From Streptomyces sp. MMG1121 (GTDB lineage: Bacteria; Actinomycetota; Actinomycetes; Streptomycetales; Streptomycetaceae): 28,551 nt of DNA. The stretch is from positions 1 through 28,551 of the forward strand of contig NZ_LGDV01000234.1 of assembly GCF_001280015.1 (NCBI RefSeq), in the 5' to 3' direction. The notes below the pieces were generated by a model that saw only the letters and a list, made by a program, of their open reading frames with translations, did no database searches and was not told where the DNA came from. The first letter of the stretch is position 1, and every line of letters starts with the position of its first letter. A program made the translations under genes and the position numbers. Positions 1 to 9,275 of the stretch are shown here, one piece after another.

Positions 1-97
1 GTTCAAGGTGACCCAGGCCATCACCAAGAACCCCGCCGACATCCCGCCCGACGTCATCCCCGTCCAGGCCATCCTCACCGCCACGAAAACCACGTGA
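1..97 (+). CDS. C-terminal tail of an unrecognised protein (partial)
   Basis: An open frame enters from the left edge and stops with TGA at 95-97, giving about 31 C-terminal residues (ending TATKTT). The stretch is hydrophilic and proline-containing, with no motif I can place. The stop lies about 35 bp before the adenosine kinase start, so the two are probably co-transcribed. By context it could belong to the phenazine cluster or the methyl cycle, but that is inference only. Confidence 0.5.
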   Translation, partial: FKVTQAITKNPADIPPDVIPVQAILTATKTT

Positions 98-131
98 CCC
101 GGTCTTCGCCGAGGCTCGAGGAGTGCCGCCC

Positions 132-1115
132 GTGCGTCTCGCGGTGACCGGATCGATAGCGACCGACCACCTGATGGTGTTTCCCGGACGCTTCGCCGAG
201 CAACTGACCGAGGACCGGCTGGAGCGGGTCTCCCTGTCCTTCCCCGTCGACCGGCTGGAGATCCGCCGGGGCGGCGTGGCGGCGAACATCTCCTTCGGTC
301 TCGGACTGCTCGGTCTGCGGCCGGTTCTGGTCGGAGCGGTCGGTGACGACTTCGAGCCCTACCGGGTGTGGCTGAAGCAGCACGGGGTCGACACGGACTC
401 CGTGCTGGTCAGCCAGGAGCACCACACGGCCAGGTTCGTCTGCACGACGGACCGCGTGCAGAACCGGATCGCCACGTTCCATGCCGGGGCGATGACGCAG
501 GCCCGCGGGATCGATCTGCGCCGGGTGGTCGGGCGTACCGGTCGGCTGGGGCTGGTGATGATCTCGCCGGACGATCCGGAGGCCATGCTGCGGCACGCAC
601 GCGCATGCCGGGATCTGGCGATTGCCTTCGCCGTGGATCCGTCGCAGCAGCTGGCGCGGCTGAGCGGGGCTCAGGTGCTGGAGCTGATCGAGGGCGCACG
701 CTGGCTGTTCACCAACGAGTACGAGTCCGCACTGCTCGAAGAGCGTACGGGGCTGGGCCCGGCAAAGCTTCTGCGCCGGGTGGGCTGCTGGGTCACCACA
801 CGGGGTGCGGCGGGGGTGCGTGTCCGCCGGGAGGGCCGCCCGGAGCTGGTCGTACCCGCGGTGGAGGTGCCGGGTGTGGTGGATCCGACGGGGGTCGGCG
901 ACGCCTTCCGGGCGGGGTTCCTGGCCGGGACGGCGTGGGGTGTGCCGGAACGGTGCGCGGCCCAGCTGGGCTGTGTCCTTGCCGCGACCGCCTTGGACTA
1001 CGTCGGGTCACAGGAGTACCGGCTGTACCGGGAGTCTGTGCTCGCGCGGCTGCGGACGACGTACGGGGTGGGCTGCGCGGCTCATCTCGCGACACATCTG
1101 CGGGGGCTGACGTGA
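132..1115 (+). CDS. adoK: Adenosine kinase (PfkB/ribokinase family)
   Basis: Phosphorylates adenosine to AMP. The N-terminus (AVTGSIATDHLM, then FPGRF and the RGGVAANI nucleoside-binding glycines) closely resembles actinobacterial adenosine kinases such as the Mycobacterium enzyme. DPSQQLARLSG in the middle and the PfkB signature DPTGVGDAFRAGF, with the catalytic Asp in GVGDA, are intact. At 327 aa the length fits the family. I chose GTG at 132 because GAGGAG (118-123) lies 8 bp upstream; the in-frame GTG at 123 overlaps that ribosome site. In a biosynthetic cluster with an O-methyltransferase, its likely role is removing adenosine from S-adenosylhomocysteine hydrolysis so that methylation continues. 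That role is inferred from context. Confidence 0.9.
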   Translation: MRLAVTGSIATDHLMVFPGRFAEQLTEDRLERVSLSFPVDRLEIRRGGVAANISFGLGLLGLRPVLVGAVGDDFEPYRVWLKQHGVDTDSVLVSQEHHTARFVCTTDRVQNRIATFHAGAMTQARGIDLRRVVGRTGRLGLVMISPDDPEAMLRHARACRDLAIAFAVDPSQQLARLSGAQVLELIEGARWLFTNEYESALLEERTGLGPAKLLRRVGCWVTTRGAAGVRVRREGRPELVVPAVEVPGVVDPTGVGDAFRAGFLAGTAWGVPERCAAQLGCVLAATALDYVGSQEYRLYRESVLARLRTTYGVGCAAHLATHLRGLT

Positions 1116-1239
1116 GGGCGACGCCCCGGATCGAGGCCCACCGGGCGGCACTTGCCGCCTGAGCACCCCCGTCCAGCGCAGGACGGACACATCTTCCCGC
1201 GTCCGAGGCGACGCGGGTCGCACCCAGTTGAGGAGAATC

Positions 1240-2382
1240 ATGCCTGGTGCAAGCAAGTCCGGTACGCGGGCCCTCGTGGTCGCGGCGGCCCTGATCGCCG
1301 GCGCAGCTACCGCGGCCCCGAGCCAGGCCGTGCCCCGCACCCACACGCCCGAGGCCGTGGTCGTGGCGAGCGGGCTGCACAACCCGCGTGACGTCCGGAT
1401 CCAGCCCGACGGCTCACTCCTGATCGCCGAGGCCGGCAGCGGCCCGGCCACCCCCTGCACGCAGCCGGGAGCCCGGTGCTTCGGCTTCAGCGGCTCCCTG
1501 TACCGGGTCAAGGGCCACGCACAGGGCCGGGTCGTCACCGGTCTGCCCTCCGAGCTGGGCGTCCGCGCCGACGGCAGCACCGCGGTCAACGGAGCGGTCC
1601 AGGCCGAGTACGCCGGTCATGGCACCTACCTCGTGCTCTACGGGCTGAACGGCGTACCCGCCAACCGTGTGGCGCTCGGCCCGGGCGCCGAGGTGTTCGG
1701 CACACTCAGCACGTCCGGGGGAAAGGTGCTGGGCGACCTGGCCGAGCACGAGCTGCGGCACGACCCCGACTCCGTGGACGGCAACAACCTGGTCTTCTCC
1801 AACCCGGACCAGTTCGTCCGGGACGGCAGGGACTTCCTGGTCACCGACGCGGCCGCCAACGACCTGATCCGGGTCCACCCCGACGGCACCACCACGACCG
1901 AGTTCGTCTTCCCCGACAACGTCGCACAGGCCCCCTCCCCGGCCCTCACCCCGGCGACCCCGGCCGGACAGCTCCACGCGGTGCCGACCGGGATCGTGCG
2001 CGGCCGCGACGGCGCCTTCTACATCGCCGACCTGAGCGGCATGCAGCAGGGCAAGAGCCGCATCTGGCGCTACGTCCCGGGCAGCAGGCCGACCGTCCTC
2101 GCCACCGGCCTGACCGACATCACCGACCTCGCCCCCGACCCGCACGGCGACGACCTGATCGCCCTGTCCTACGGCACCCGGAGCGGCGCCCCGCCCGCCG
2201 AGTCGGGGCCCGGCGCCCTGACCCGGATCGACACCAGGACCGGCGCCCGCACCACGATCGACACCGGTGACCGGCTGTACCAGGCCTGCGGCCTGGCCGT
2301 GAGCCGGAACGGCGACGTCTACGTCACCGACAACACGCTGAGCACCAGCGGTGAACTGGTGAAGTTCCCCGCCCAGCGGTAG
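1240..2382 (+). CDS. Secreted ScyD/ScyE-family beta-propeller-like protein
   Basis: A 380-aa protein with a Sec-type signal peptide (basic start, hydrophobic run about residues 9-25, Ala-rich cleavage area near ATAAPSQA). The mature part repeats propeller-blade patterns such as GLHNPRDVRIQPDGSLLIAE, GIVRGRDGAFYIADL and GLAVSRNGDVYVTDN, typical of SMP-30/NHL-type folds and of proteins annotated ScyD/ScyE-like in actinobacteria. ATG at 1240 is preferred over the in-frame TTG at 1228 because AGGAG (1231-1235) sits just upstream of it. It lies between adenosine kinase and phzC (7 bp from phzC), so it is probably part of the phenazine operon. Its reaction is unknown; an extracellular role in handling or oxidising the product is speculation. 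Confidence 0.75.
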   Translation: MPGASKSGTRALVVAAALIAGAATAAPSQAVPRTHTPEAVVVASGLHNPRDVRIQPDGSLLIAEAGSGPATPCTQPGARCFGFSGSLYRVKGHAQGRVVTGLPSELGVRADGSTAVNGAVQAEYAGHGTYLVLYGLNGVPANRVALGPGAEVFGTLSTSGGKVLGDLAEHELRHDPDSVDGNNLVFSNPDQFVRDGRDFLVTDAAANDLIRVHPDGTTTTEFVFPDNVAQAPSPALTPATPAGQLHAVPTGIVRGRDGAFYIADLSGMQQGKSRIWRYVPGSRPTVLATGLTDITDLAPDPHGDDLIALSYGTRSGAPPAESGPGALTRIDTRTGARTTIDTGDRLYQACGLAVSRNGDVYVTDNTLSTSGELVKFPAQR

Positions 2383-2389
2383 CACGGTC

Positions 2390-3574
2390 ATGGACGACGT
2401 CATACGCCAGATCCGTATCCGCGGCGCACTCCAGCAGCCCGCGTGGAGCGACCGCCGGCAACTGGCCAGGGTGGGCGAGGAACTCGCCGCCCGCCCCAGC
2501 CTGGTACGCGCCGACGACACGGCCGCGCTACGCTCCCTGCTGGGCAGGGTCGCGTCCGGCGAGGCCCTGGTGGTGCAGGCGGGAGACTGCGCCGAGGACC
2601 CGGGCGAGTGCACACGCGAGCACATCGCACGCAAGGCCGCCCTGCTCGACCTGCTGGCCGGGACGCTCGGCCTGATCACCGGAAACCCCGTCGTACGAGC
2701 GGGACGTATCGCGGGACAGTTCGCCAAACCCCGCTCCAGGCCCACCGAAGTCGTCGACGGCGTGGAACTGCCCGCCTTCCGCGGCCACATGGTCAACGCC
2801 CCGGAGCCGGACCGCGAAAGCCGCCGGCCCGACCCCCTGCGCATCCTCACCGGCTACATGGCCGCCGGCGACATCGTGGAGCACCTCGGCTGGCACGCAC
2901 CCGGCAGGGCACCCGGCACCGTCCGTCCCGCCGTGTGGACGAGCCACGAGGCGCTGCTCCTCGACTACGAGATCCCCATGCTCCGTACCGACGAGGCCGG
3001 ACGGCTCTTCCTGGGCTCCACCCACTGGCCGTGGATCGGTGAGCGCACCCGCCAGGTCGACGGCGCCCACGTCACCCTGCTCGCCGAGGTGAGCAACCCG
3101 GTCGCGTGCAAAGTCGGCCCCACCATGGAACCCGGCGAACTGCTCGCCCTGTGCGAGCGGCTCGACCCATGGCGCGATCCCGGCCGGCTGACCCTCATCG
3201 CGCGCATGGGAGCCGACGCCGTCACCGGTCGGCTGCCCCGTCTCGTCGAGGCCGTCCGCGGCGCGGGCCATCCCGCCGTCTGGCTCACCGACCCCATGCA
3301 CGGCAACACCGTCACCGCACCGAGCGGCCACAAGACACGGCTCGTGCGGACCGTCTCGCTGGAGGTCTCCCGCTTCGTGGCAGCCGTCCGCGCAGGCGGC
3401 GGCGTGGCCGGCGGACTGCACCTGGAGACCACGCCGGACGACGTCACCGAATGCGCCTTCACCGAGGCCGGACTCGACTTCGTGGCAGAGCGCTACACCT
3501 CGCACTGCGATCCCCGCCTCAACCCGTCGCAGGCCGTTTCGGTGGTCTCCTCCTGGACCGCCCGCGCCACCTGA
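2390..3574 (+). CDS. phzC: PhzC, class II DAHP synthase
   Basis: Condenses phosphoenolpyruvate with erythrose 4-phosphate to DAHP, the first shikimate step, and so raises chorismate supply for phenazine synthesis. At 394 aa it is a short type II enzyme, as expected for PhzC, lacking the long N-terminal extension of primary-metabolism homologues. Visible motifs are QAGDCAE with the metal-ligand Cys67, RAGRIAGQFAKPRS, the STHWPWIGERTRQVDGAH block, VACKVGPTM, and DPMHGNT with His304. Only 7 bp separates it from the secreted protein gene. It starts the phzCDEFG run, with an 81-bp gap to phzD. Confidence 0.95.
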   Translation: MDDVIRQIRIRGALQQPAWSDRRQLARVGEELAARPSLVRADDTAALRSLLGRVASGEALVVQAGDCAEDPGECTREHIARKAALLDLLAGTLGLITGNPVVRAGRIAGQFAKPRSRPTEVVDGVELPAFRGHMVNAPEPDRESRRPDPLRILTGYMAAGDIVEHLGWHAPGRAPGTVRPAVWTSHEALLLDYEIPMLRTDEAGRLFLGSTHWPWIGERTRQVDGAHVTLLAEVSNPVACKVGPTMEPGELLALCERLDPWRDPGRLTLIARMGADAVTGRLPRLVEAVRGAGHPAVWLTDPMHGNTVTAPSGHKTRLVRTVSLEVSRFVAAVRAGGGVAGGLHLETTPDDVTECAFTEAGLDFVAERYTSHCDPRLNPSQAVSVVSSWTARAT

Positions 3575-3655
3575 CGTCCCTGCCCCGCGCCACCCCGTCC
3601 GCTCCATCCGGCGCGCCCCCGCGCACGCACGCATCGAGCCAAGGAACCGAGAGCC

Positions 3656-4279
3656 ATGACCGGCATACCCCCCATCGCCCCCTATCCGCTGCCCGGCGAA
3701 GGCGACCTGCCCGCGCCCGTCGTGTCCTGGCACGCCGAACCCGGCCGGTCGGTCCTGCTCCTGCACGACATGCAGCGCTACTTCCTCAAGCCCCTCCCCC
3801 ACGGTCTGCGCCAGGACCTGGTCCGCAACGCCGCCGGGCTGCGCGAGCGCTGCGCCGCACTCGCCGTCCCCGTCGCCTACACCGCCCAGCCGGGTGGCAT
3901 GACCGACGGACAACGCGGTCTGCTGAAGGACTTCTGGGGACCGGGCATGCGACCCGAGCCCGAGGACCGCCAGGTGGTCGACGCCCTCGCACCGGCCGAC
4001 GGCGACTGGCTGCTCACGAAATGGCGCTACAGCGCGTTCTTCAAGACCGACCTGCTCCAGCGGATGCGCGCCGCGGGCCGCGACCAGCTCGTCCTGTGCG
4101 GCGTCTACGCCCACGTCGGCGTACTGGCCACCGCCGTCGACGCCTTCACCCACGACATCCAGCCGTTCTTCGTCGCGGACGCCACGGCCGACTTCTCCCC
4201 GGAACACCACCGCTCGGCCCTCACCCACGCGGCCGAGCTGTGCGCCCGCGTCACCACGGCCAAGGCGGTGTTCGCATGA
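3656..4279 (+). CDS. phzD: PhzD, isochorismatase-type hydrolase (ADIC to DHHA)
   Basis: Hydrolyses the vinyl ether of 2-amino-2-deoxyisochorismate (ADIC) to give trans-2,3-dihydro-3-hydroxyanthranilate (DHHA) and pyruvate. The 207-aa length equals that of known PhzD proteins. The catalytic positions are in place: Asp38 in [10 protein letters not shown], Lys122 in [10 protein letters not shown], and Gly155 in YAHVGVLAT where nicotinamidase relatives carry the nucleophilic Cys. The stop overlaps the phzE start (ATGA, 4276-4279), so the two are translationally coupled. An isochorismatase-like enzyme of another pathway is very unlikely given phzC upstream and phzE downstream. Confidence 0.96.
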   Translation: MTGIPPIAPYPLPGEGDLPAPVVSWHAEPGRSVLLLHDMQRYFLKPLPHGLRQDLVRNAAGLRERCAALAVPVAYTAQPGGMTDGQRGLLKDFWGPGMRPEPEDRQVVDALAPADGDWLLTKWRYSAFFKTDLLQRMRAAGRDQLVLCGVYAHVGVLATAVDAFTHDIQPFFVADATADFSPEHHRSALTHAAELCARVTTAKAVFA

Positions 4280-6207
4280 CGTACACACCGCCCGCGGCCG
4301 ACGGGCACGAGAGGGCCGGCGACCTGCTGGACGCCGTACTGGACGGGCAGCACCAGGCGTTCGCCCTGCTGCACCGGCCCGGCACCACCGGAGACGATGT
4401 CGTCGAGGTCCTGACCGGCGCGGTGTCGCTGCCCGGCACGCTCGCCGACATCCCGTTGCCCCCGGCCCCGCCTCCCGGTACCGCGGCGCACCACGAAGTC
4501 CTCGTCGTCATCCCCTACCGGCAGCTCACCGAGCGCGGCTACACCTGCGCCGACGACGGCACCCCCCTGGTCGCGATGACCGTCGCCGGCGGGCAACAGC
4601 TCCCGCTCGCCCAGGCCCTGACGCGCATCCCCCGGGTGCCGACCCCGCTGGCGGGCGGGGCCTTCGACGTCGACGACGCGGCGTACGAGGACGTGGTGCG
4701 CCGCGTCGTCAAGGAGATGATCGGCACGGGGGAAGGCGCGAACCTGGTCATCAAGCGCACCTTCGTCGCCGACATCACCGGCTACGGACCGCACAGCGCC
4801 CCCTCGATCTTCCGCCGCCTGCTGGAACGCGAATCCGGCGCCCACTGGACGTTCCTCATCCACACCGGCACCCGAACCCTGGTCGGCGCCTCGCCCGAGC
4901 GGCACGTCAGCCTCCAGGGCGGCACGGCCGTCATGAACCCCATCAGCGGCACCTACCGCTACCCCTCCTCCGGTCCCACGCTCGAAGGCGTGATGGAGTT
5001 CCTCGGCGACGAGAAGGAGCGGGACGAGCTGTACATGGTCCTCGACGAGGAACTCAAGATGATGGCCAGGATCTGCGACACGGGCGGCCAGGTCGTGGGC
5101 CCGTACCTGAAGGAAATGGCCAAGGTCGCGCACACCGAGTACTTCATCGAGGGGCGCACCGGCCGTGACGTGCGCGACATCCTGCACGAGACGATGTTCG
5201 CGCCCACGGTCACCGGAAGTCCGCTGGAGAGCGCCTGCCGTGCCATCCACCGGTACGAGCCGGGCGGCCGCGGCTACTACAGCGGTGCCGCGGCGCTCAT
5301 CGGGCGCGACGCCGACGGGCAGCGCGTGATGGACTCCGCGATCCTCATCCGCATGGCCGACATCTCCGCCGAGGGCCGCGTCGGCATCGGCGTCGGAGCC
5401 ACGATCGTGCGGCACTCCGACCCCGCCTCCGAAGCCGCCGAGACCCGCGCCAAGGCGGCCGCGCTCGTCGCCGCCCTCAACGGGGGCGGGGAACGGCGCC
5501 TTGCCGACCATCCGCGGGTACGCCAGGCACTGCGGCGGCGCAACGACTCCCTCGCCGACTTCTGGATGGCCGACACCGCGGCAGCGGCGCCGGCCCCACC
5601 GGAACTGGCCGGCCGCAGCGTCCTCGTCGTGGACGCGGAGGACACCTTCACCTCCATGCTGGGCCGGCAGCTGAACTGTCTCGGACTGGAGGTGACGGTC
5701 CGCCGCTTCGACGAGACGTATGCCTTCGACGGGTACGACCTCATCGTGTTGGGCCCCGGTCCCGGCGATCCGCAGCTGACCGCGCATCCCAAGATGCGTC
5801 ACCTGCACACGGCGGTGGACACCCTGCTGCGCGAGCGCCGCCCGTTCCTCGCCGTGTGCCTGAGCCATCAGGTCCTCGGGCTCCGGCTCGGCCTGCCCCT
5901 GCGCCGCAGGGCCGTGCCCAACCAGGGTGTACACAAGGAGATCGAGCTGTTCGGCACCGCCGAGCGGGTCGGCTTCTACAACACCTTCGCGCTCGTCAGC
6001 GACCGCGAGGAGTTCACCGCGGACGGTGCGGGCACCGTCCGGGTCAGCCGGGACCCGGGCACCGGGGAGGTCCATGCACTGCGCGCGCCACACTTCGCCT
6101 CCGTGCAGTTCCACCCGGAGTCCGTGCTCACTCGAGACGGGCCGCGCATCATGGGCGCCAGCCTGGTCGGTCTGCTCGCCCCGGCATCGGCCCCCGTACC
6201 GGTCTGA
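4276..6207 (+). CDS. phzE: PhzE, ADIC synthase (anthranilate-synthase-like fusion)
   Basis: Converts chorismate and glutamine-derived ammonia to ADIC. The 643-aa protein fuses an N-terminal chorismate-binding domain (about residues 1-400, with [22 protein letters not shown] and [13 protein letters not shown]) to a C-terminal class I glutamine amidotransferase (about 435-640, with VLGPGPGDP, nucleophile Cys528 in AVCLSHQ, and His613/Glu615 in FHPES). This single-chain arrangement is diagnostic of PhzE. ATG at 4276 is used because it overlaps the phzD stop by 4 bp; the frame is open far upstream but that stretch is a shadow of phzC and phzD. Confidence 0.96.
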   Translation: MTYTPPAADGHERAGDLLDAVLDGQHQAFALLHRPGTTGDDVVEVLTGAVSLPGTLADIPLPPAPPPGTAAHHEVLVVIPYRQLTERGYTCADDGTPLVAMTVAGGQQLPLAQALTRIPRVPTPLAGGAFDVDDAAYEDVVRRVVKEMIGTGEGANLVIKRTFVADITGYGPHSAPSIFRRLLERESGAHWTFLIHTGTRTLVGASPERHVSLQGGTAVMNPISGTYRYPSSGPTLEGVMEFLGDEKERDELYMVLDEELKMMARICDTGGQVVGPYLKEMAKVAHTEYFIEGRTGRDVRDILHETMFAPTVTGSPLESACRAIHRYEPGGRGYYSGAAALIGRDADGQRVMDSAILIRMADISAEGRVGIGVGATIVRHSDPASEAAETRAKAAALVAALNGGGERRLADHPRVRQALRRRNDSLADFWMADTAAAAPAPPELAGRSVLVVDAEDTFTSMLGRQLNCLGLEVTVRRFDETYAFDGYDLIVLGPGPGDPQLTAHPKMRHLHTAVDTLLRERRPFLAVCLSHQVLGLRLGLPLRRRAVPNQGVHKEIELFGTAERVGFYNTFALVSDREEFTADGAGTVRVSRDPGTGEVHALRAPHFASVQFHPESVLTRDGPRIMGASLVGLLAPASAPVPV

Positions 6208-6271
6208 GCCGCCCCTCCCCCAGCATCCCCGGAGCCGACCCCGCGCTCCGGGCCGGCCTGTGCGGCCTGCC

Positions 6272-6344
6272 GGGCACCCGACCGGTGCCCGGCGACGCGC
6301 GCAGTCCGACCCTGGGCGCCGTGGCGGGCACCCGACCGGTGCCC
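6272..6344 (+). repeat. Tandem pair of identical hairpins between phzE and phzF
   Basis: The 179-bp phzE-phzF gap holds two identical 19-nt inverted repeats, GGGCACCCGACCGGTGCCC, at 6272-6290 and 6326-6344, 54 bp apart. Each can form a 7-bp stem (GGGCACC/GGTGCCC) with a 5-nt loop. Neighbouring bases are also partly repeated (GCGCGCAG follows both copies). There is no U-tract. They may act as mRNA stabilisers, attenuators or a protein-binding site. All other gaps within phzDEFG are overlaps. Confidence 0.7.
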
Positions 6345-6386
6345 GCCGCGGCGCGCAGGCCGGACCCACGACGAGTGAGAGACCAC

Positions 6387-7226
6387 ATGCATGCCTACGT
6401 CGTCGTCGACGCCTTCGCCCGACAGCCCCTCACCGGCAACCCGGTGGCGGTCTTCCCCGAGAGCGACGACCTGAGCGCCGACCAGATGCAACGCATCGCA
6501 CGGGAGATGAACCTCTCCGAGACCACGTTCGTCCTGCGTCCCCGCCAGGACGGCAACGACGCCCATGTGCGGATCTTCACCCCCGTGAACGAACTCCCCT
6601 TCGCGGGCCACCCGTTGCTCGGCACCGCCATCGCCCTCGGCGACCGCAGCCCCACCGGACGACTGCGCATCGAGACCGCCATGGGCGTCATCCCCTTCAC
6701 TCTGGAGCGCGCGGACGGCGAGCCCGTCATCGCCCGGATGCGCCAGCCGGTGCCCGTGTGGGAACCCTTCGACCGGACCGGGGAACTCCTCGACGCGCTG
6801 GGCACCGGCGCCTCGATGCTCCCCGTGGAGATCTACCGCAACGGCCCGCGGCACGTCCTCGTCGGCCTCGACAGCGTCGAGGCCCTCTCGAAGCTGGACC
6901 CCGACCACCGCGCCCTGTCCCGCTTCCCCGACATGGCCGTCAACTGCTATGCCGGTTCGGGCCGTTCCTGGCGCAACCGTATGTTCTCGCCCGCGTACGG
7001 AGTGGTGGAGGACGCCGCCACCGGCTCCGCGGCCGGGCCCATCGCCATTCACCTCGCCCGGTACGGCCTCGCGCCCTACGGACGGCCCGTCGAGATCACA
7101 CAGGGCGTCGAGATCGGCCGCCCCTCCCCCATGAGCGCCCTCGCCCACGGGGCCGGCGACCGGGTCGACTCCGTCGAGGTCGCCGGCCCCGGTGTCGTCA
7201 CTCTCGAAGGAGTGCTCCATGTCTGA
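6387..7226 (+). CDS. phzF: PhzF, DHHA isomerase
   Basis: Isomerises DHHA to the reactive 6-amino-5-oxocyclohex-2-ene-1-carboxylate that dimerises into the phenazine skeleton. The 279-aa length fits the PhzF/diaminopimelate-epimerase-fold family. The catalytic Glu45 (MNLSETTF) is at the same number as in the characterised Pseudomonas enzyme. Other signatures are FTPVNELPFAGHPLLGTA and DAATGSAAGPIA with Asp209. ATG at 6387 has GAGAGA a few bases upstream; the frame is open further 5' but that part overlaps the phzE end and the hairpin pair. Its stop lies inside the start of phzG (8-bp overlap). Confidence 0.95.
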   Translation: MHAYVVVDAFARQPLTGNPVAVFPESDDLSADQMQRIAREMNLSETTFVLRPRQDGNDAHVRIFTPVNELPFAGHPLLGTAIALGDRSPTGRLRIETAMGVIPFTLERADGEPVIARMRQPVPVWEPFDRTGELLDALGTGASMLPVEIYRNGPRHVLVGLDSVEALSKLDPDHRALSRFPDMAVNCYAGSGRSWRNRMFSPAYGVVEDAATGSAAGPIAIHLARYGLAPYGRPVEITQGVEIGRPSPMSALAHGAGDRVDSVEVAGPGVVTLEGVLHV

Positions 7227-7914
7227 CCAGTCCCCGTCGAACCCCCCTGCCGACGCGGCCGGCCGCCGCGGCTCCACCCGTTCCGAGTCCCTCACCGGCA
7301 CCATCGACGTGGACTTCCCCGAGTTCCGCACCCCGCCCCCCGAACCGATGGGCCTGTTCGCCGCCTGGCTCAAGAACGGTGCCGCCCACGCGGTGCGCGA
7401 GCCCCGCGCGCTGGCCCTGGCCACCGCCGACGCCCAGGGCCGTACCTCCTCGCGCATCGTGACCATCAGCGCGGCGACGGACGCCGGGATCGTCTTCCTG
7501 ACGCACGCCGACAGCCGCAAGGGGCGGGAGCTGGCCGAGAACCCGTGGGCGTCGGGCGTCCTGTACTGGCGGGAGACCAGTCAGCAGATCACCCTCGCCG
7601 GCCCGGTGCGCCGGCTCTCCGACGCCGAGGCGGAGTCGATGTGGCTCGCGCGGCCCGTGTTCACCCACGCCATGAGCACCGTCTCCCGGCAGAGCCGGCC
7701 GCTGGACGGCCTCGACCACGTCGACCGGCTGCGGGCCCGGGCCCGGGAACTGGCCGCCCCCGCCGAGCCGTTGCCCCGCCCGGCCCGCTTCGCCGCCTAC
7801 CGGCTCGAACCGGCCTCCGTGGAGTTCTGGGCCAACGGCACCGACCGCCTGCACGAACGGCTGCGCTACGACCGCACCGGCGACGAGTGGACGCTCACCC
7901 GGCTCCAGCCCTGA
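7219..7914 (+). CDS. phzG: PhzG, FMN-dependent PNPOx-like oxidase
   Basis: A 231-aa flavin split-barrel protein related to pyridoxamine 5'-phosphate oxidase. In phenazine pathways it oxidises the tricyclic di- or tetrahydro intermediates toward phenazine-1-carboxylic and phenazine-1,6-dicarboxylic acids. Family patterns include ARALALATADAQGRTSSRIV, FLTHADSRKG and YWRETSQQITLAGPVRRL, and a C-terminus ending VEFWANGTDRLHER, like the PNPOx C-terminal FMN region. ATG at 7219 has AAGGAG (7207-7212) upstream and overlaps the phzF end; a start at 7192 would extend into phzF without a ribosome site. It is the last gene of the phzCDEFG run, followed by a hairpin. Confidence 0.93.
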   Translation: MSDQSPSNPPADAAGRRGSTRSESLTGTIDVDFPEFRTPPPEPMGLFAAWLKNGAAHAVREPRALALATADAQGRTSSRIVTISAATDAGIVFLTHADSRKGRELAENPWASGVLYWRETSQQITLAGPVRRLSDAEAESMWLARPVFTHAMSTVSRQSRPLDGLDHVDRLRARARELAAPAEPLPRPARFAAYRLEPASVEFWANGTDRLHERLRYDRTGDEWTLTRLQP

Positions 7915-7924
7915 CGGACGCACC

Positions 7925-7958
7925 GCGCCCGGCCGCGGGACAACCCGCGACCGGGCGC
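7925..7958. terminator. Hairpin between convergent phzG and methyltransferase
   Basis: A 15-bp stem with one mismatch (GCGCCCGGCCGCGGG against CCCGCGACCGGGCGC) and a 4-nt loop ACAA lies 10 bp after the phzG stop and 23 bp before the end of the opposing methyltransferase gene. There is no U-tract, as is common in Streptomyces. Its position suits a bidirectional terminator. Confidence 0.75.
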
Positions 7959-7981
7959 AGTGCCGCTTCGGGCCCGAGCGC

Positions 7982-9040
7982 TCAGCCGGCCACGACCGCC
8001 TCGACGACCGACGCGTGCGACGACGTGTCCAGCACCCGGGTGACCGCGAAGCCCGCCGTGGTCAGCAGCGTCCGGTACTCGGCGGCGGTGCGGCCCCGGC
8101 CGTTGAGGACCGTCATCATCAGCACATCGCCGGTCTTCCCCGCGTGCGGCTCGTTGTCCTCGGGGATCAGGGCATTGACGACCATCAGCCGTCCGTTCGC
8201 GGGCATGGCCGCACGGCACGTCCGCAGGATGCGAACGCAGGCGTCGTCCGGCCAGCTGGCCAGCACGTGCTTGAGGAAGTAGACGTCGGCGCCGGACGGC
8301 ACCGAGACGAAGAAGTCCCCGCCCTCCACGCTCCAGCGGCCGGCCACCTCCGGGACGTCCAGGACATGCCCGGCCACCACCGACTCCAGATCGAGCAGCA
8401 CCCCCGTCATGTGCGGGTTGTGCCGCAGCACCGCCCGCAGCAGACCGCCCCGCCCGCCGCCCACGTCCACGGCGGTCCGGCACCCGGACAGGTCCAGCGC
8501 CTCGACGACACCGTTGCTGAGCGCCTCGGAGAACGCGGCCATGCTGGAGTTGAAAGCCCTGCCGAGGTCCGGGTCGGCGGCGAGGTGGTCGTAGAACGGC
8601 ATCCCGTACACGTTCTCGAAGGCCGTGGTGCCGGTGCGCACCGCCTCGTGCAGCTGGGCGGCCGACTGCCAGAACACCGGCTCACCGCGCACGAGGACAT
8701 AGTCGCGCAGCGACTGCTCGCTGTCCGTGCGCAGCAGGTCGGCGATCGGCGTGAGGTGGAAGCGTCCCTCGCCGTCCTCGCGGAAGACACCCCTGGTCGC
8801 GAGGAACCGCAGGATCCGGTGCAGGTGCGGGCCGCTGAGCCCCGCGTCCTCGGCGAGCTCACCGGCGCTGCGCGGCCCCTCGGCCAGGCGGTCGGCGATG
8901 CGGAAGCGTGCGGCGGTGTGCAGGGCCGCCGAGTACAGGTATCCCAGGGAAAGTTCGAGCAGCTCGTCCGCCGTATCCATGCCGTGCGAACCGCCGGACG
9001 ACTGCAAGAGGTCCGCCGCCTCAGGACGCGCGCCTGCCAT
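7982..9040 (-). CDS. SAM-dependent O-methyltransferase (acetylserotonin/PhzM type)
   Basis: A 352-aa class I methyltransferase of the plant-type O-methyltransferase family that includes PhzM and carminomycin 4-O-methyltransferase. An N-terminal winged-helix dimerisation domain (about residues 20-110, GYLYSAALHTAARFRIADRL then LRFLATRGVF) precedes the Rossmann domain. The SAM motif VDVGGGRGG begins at residue 191, followed by LDLESV, GGDFFVSVPSGADVYFLKHV and the family's WPDD..RILRTCR segment. ATG at 9040 has a purine-rich AGAGAGGGG about 11 bp upstream; ATG at 8980 is the main alternative. It reads divergently from phzB. It probably methylates a phenazine hydroxyl or carboxyl group; the position cannot be predicted. 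Confidence 0.88.
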   Translation of the reverse strand: MAGARPEAADLLQSSGGSHGMDTADELLELSLGYLYSAALHTAARFRIADRLAEGPRSAGELAEDAGLSGPHLHRILRFLATRGVFREDGEGRFHLTPIADLLRTDSEQSLRDYVLVRGEPVFWQSAAQLHEAVRTGTTAFENVYGMPFYDHLAADPDLGRAFNSSMAAFSEALSNGVVEALDLSGCRTAVDVGGGRGGLLRAVLRHNPHMTGVLLDLESVVAGHVLDVPEVAGRWSVEGGDFFVSVPSGADVYFLKHVLASWPDDACVRILRTCRAAMPANGRLMVVNALIPEDNEPHAGKTGDVLMMTVLNGRGRTAAEYRTLLTTAGFAVTRVLDTSSHASVVEAVVAG

Positions 9041-9275
9041 CGAAGAGGTGTCCCCTCTCTCGGCCCCTGCCCAGTGCAAGGGCGCATGGACGTGCACGGG
9101 CCCGGGCACGTACCCCCAGCCTGCCAGCCGCCCCTGGTGCCCGGCTCGAGGACCACTCGGCCGGGCGGGTGCGAGTGAGCGTCGAGCCGATGCCGAGCGG
9201 TCAGCGGCGATGATGTGCCTCGACCGCTGCGCGCGCTCGCACCTCGCGCTCCGCACAACGCCGCTGGGGGAATCC
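9041..9275. promoter_or_regulatory. Divergent intergenic region, methyltransferase / phzB
   Basis: These 235 bp separate two divergent genes and must hold both promoters. I see no convincing -10/-35 pair and no ARE-type operator. GGGGGA at 9266-9271 is the phzB ribosome site. Confidence 0.45.

Noticed and set aside
3106..4275. Long in-frame 5' extension of phzE
   Set aside because: It is the third-frame shadow of phzC and phzD, is very Arg/Pro-rich, and the ATGA overlap with phzD marks the real start at 4276.
4105..6369. A 754-aa minus-strand open frame opposite phzE
   Set aside because: High-GC antisense shadow; low-complexity composition and the opposite strand is a textbook PhzE.
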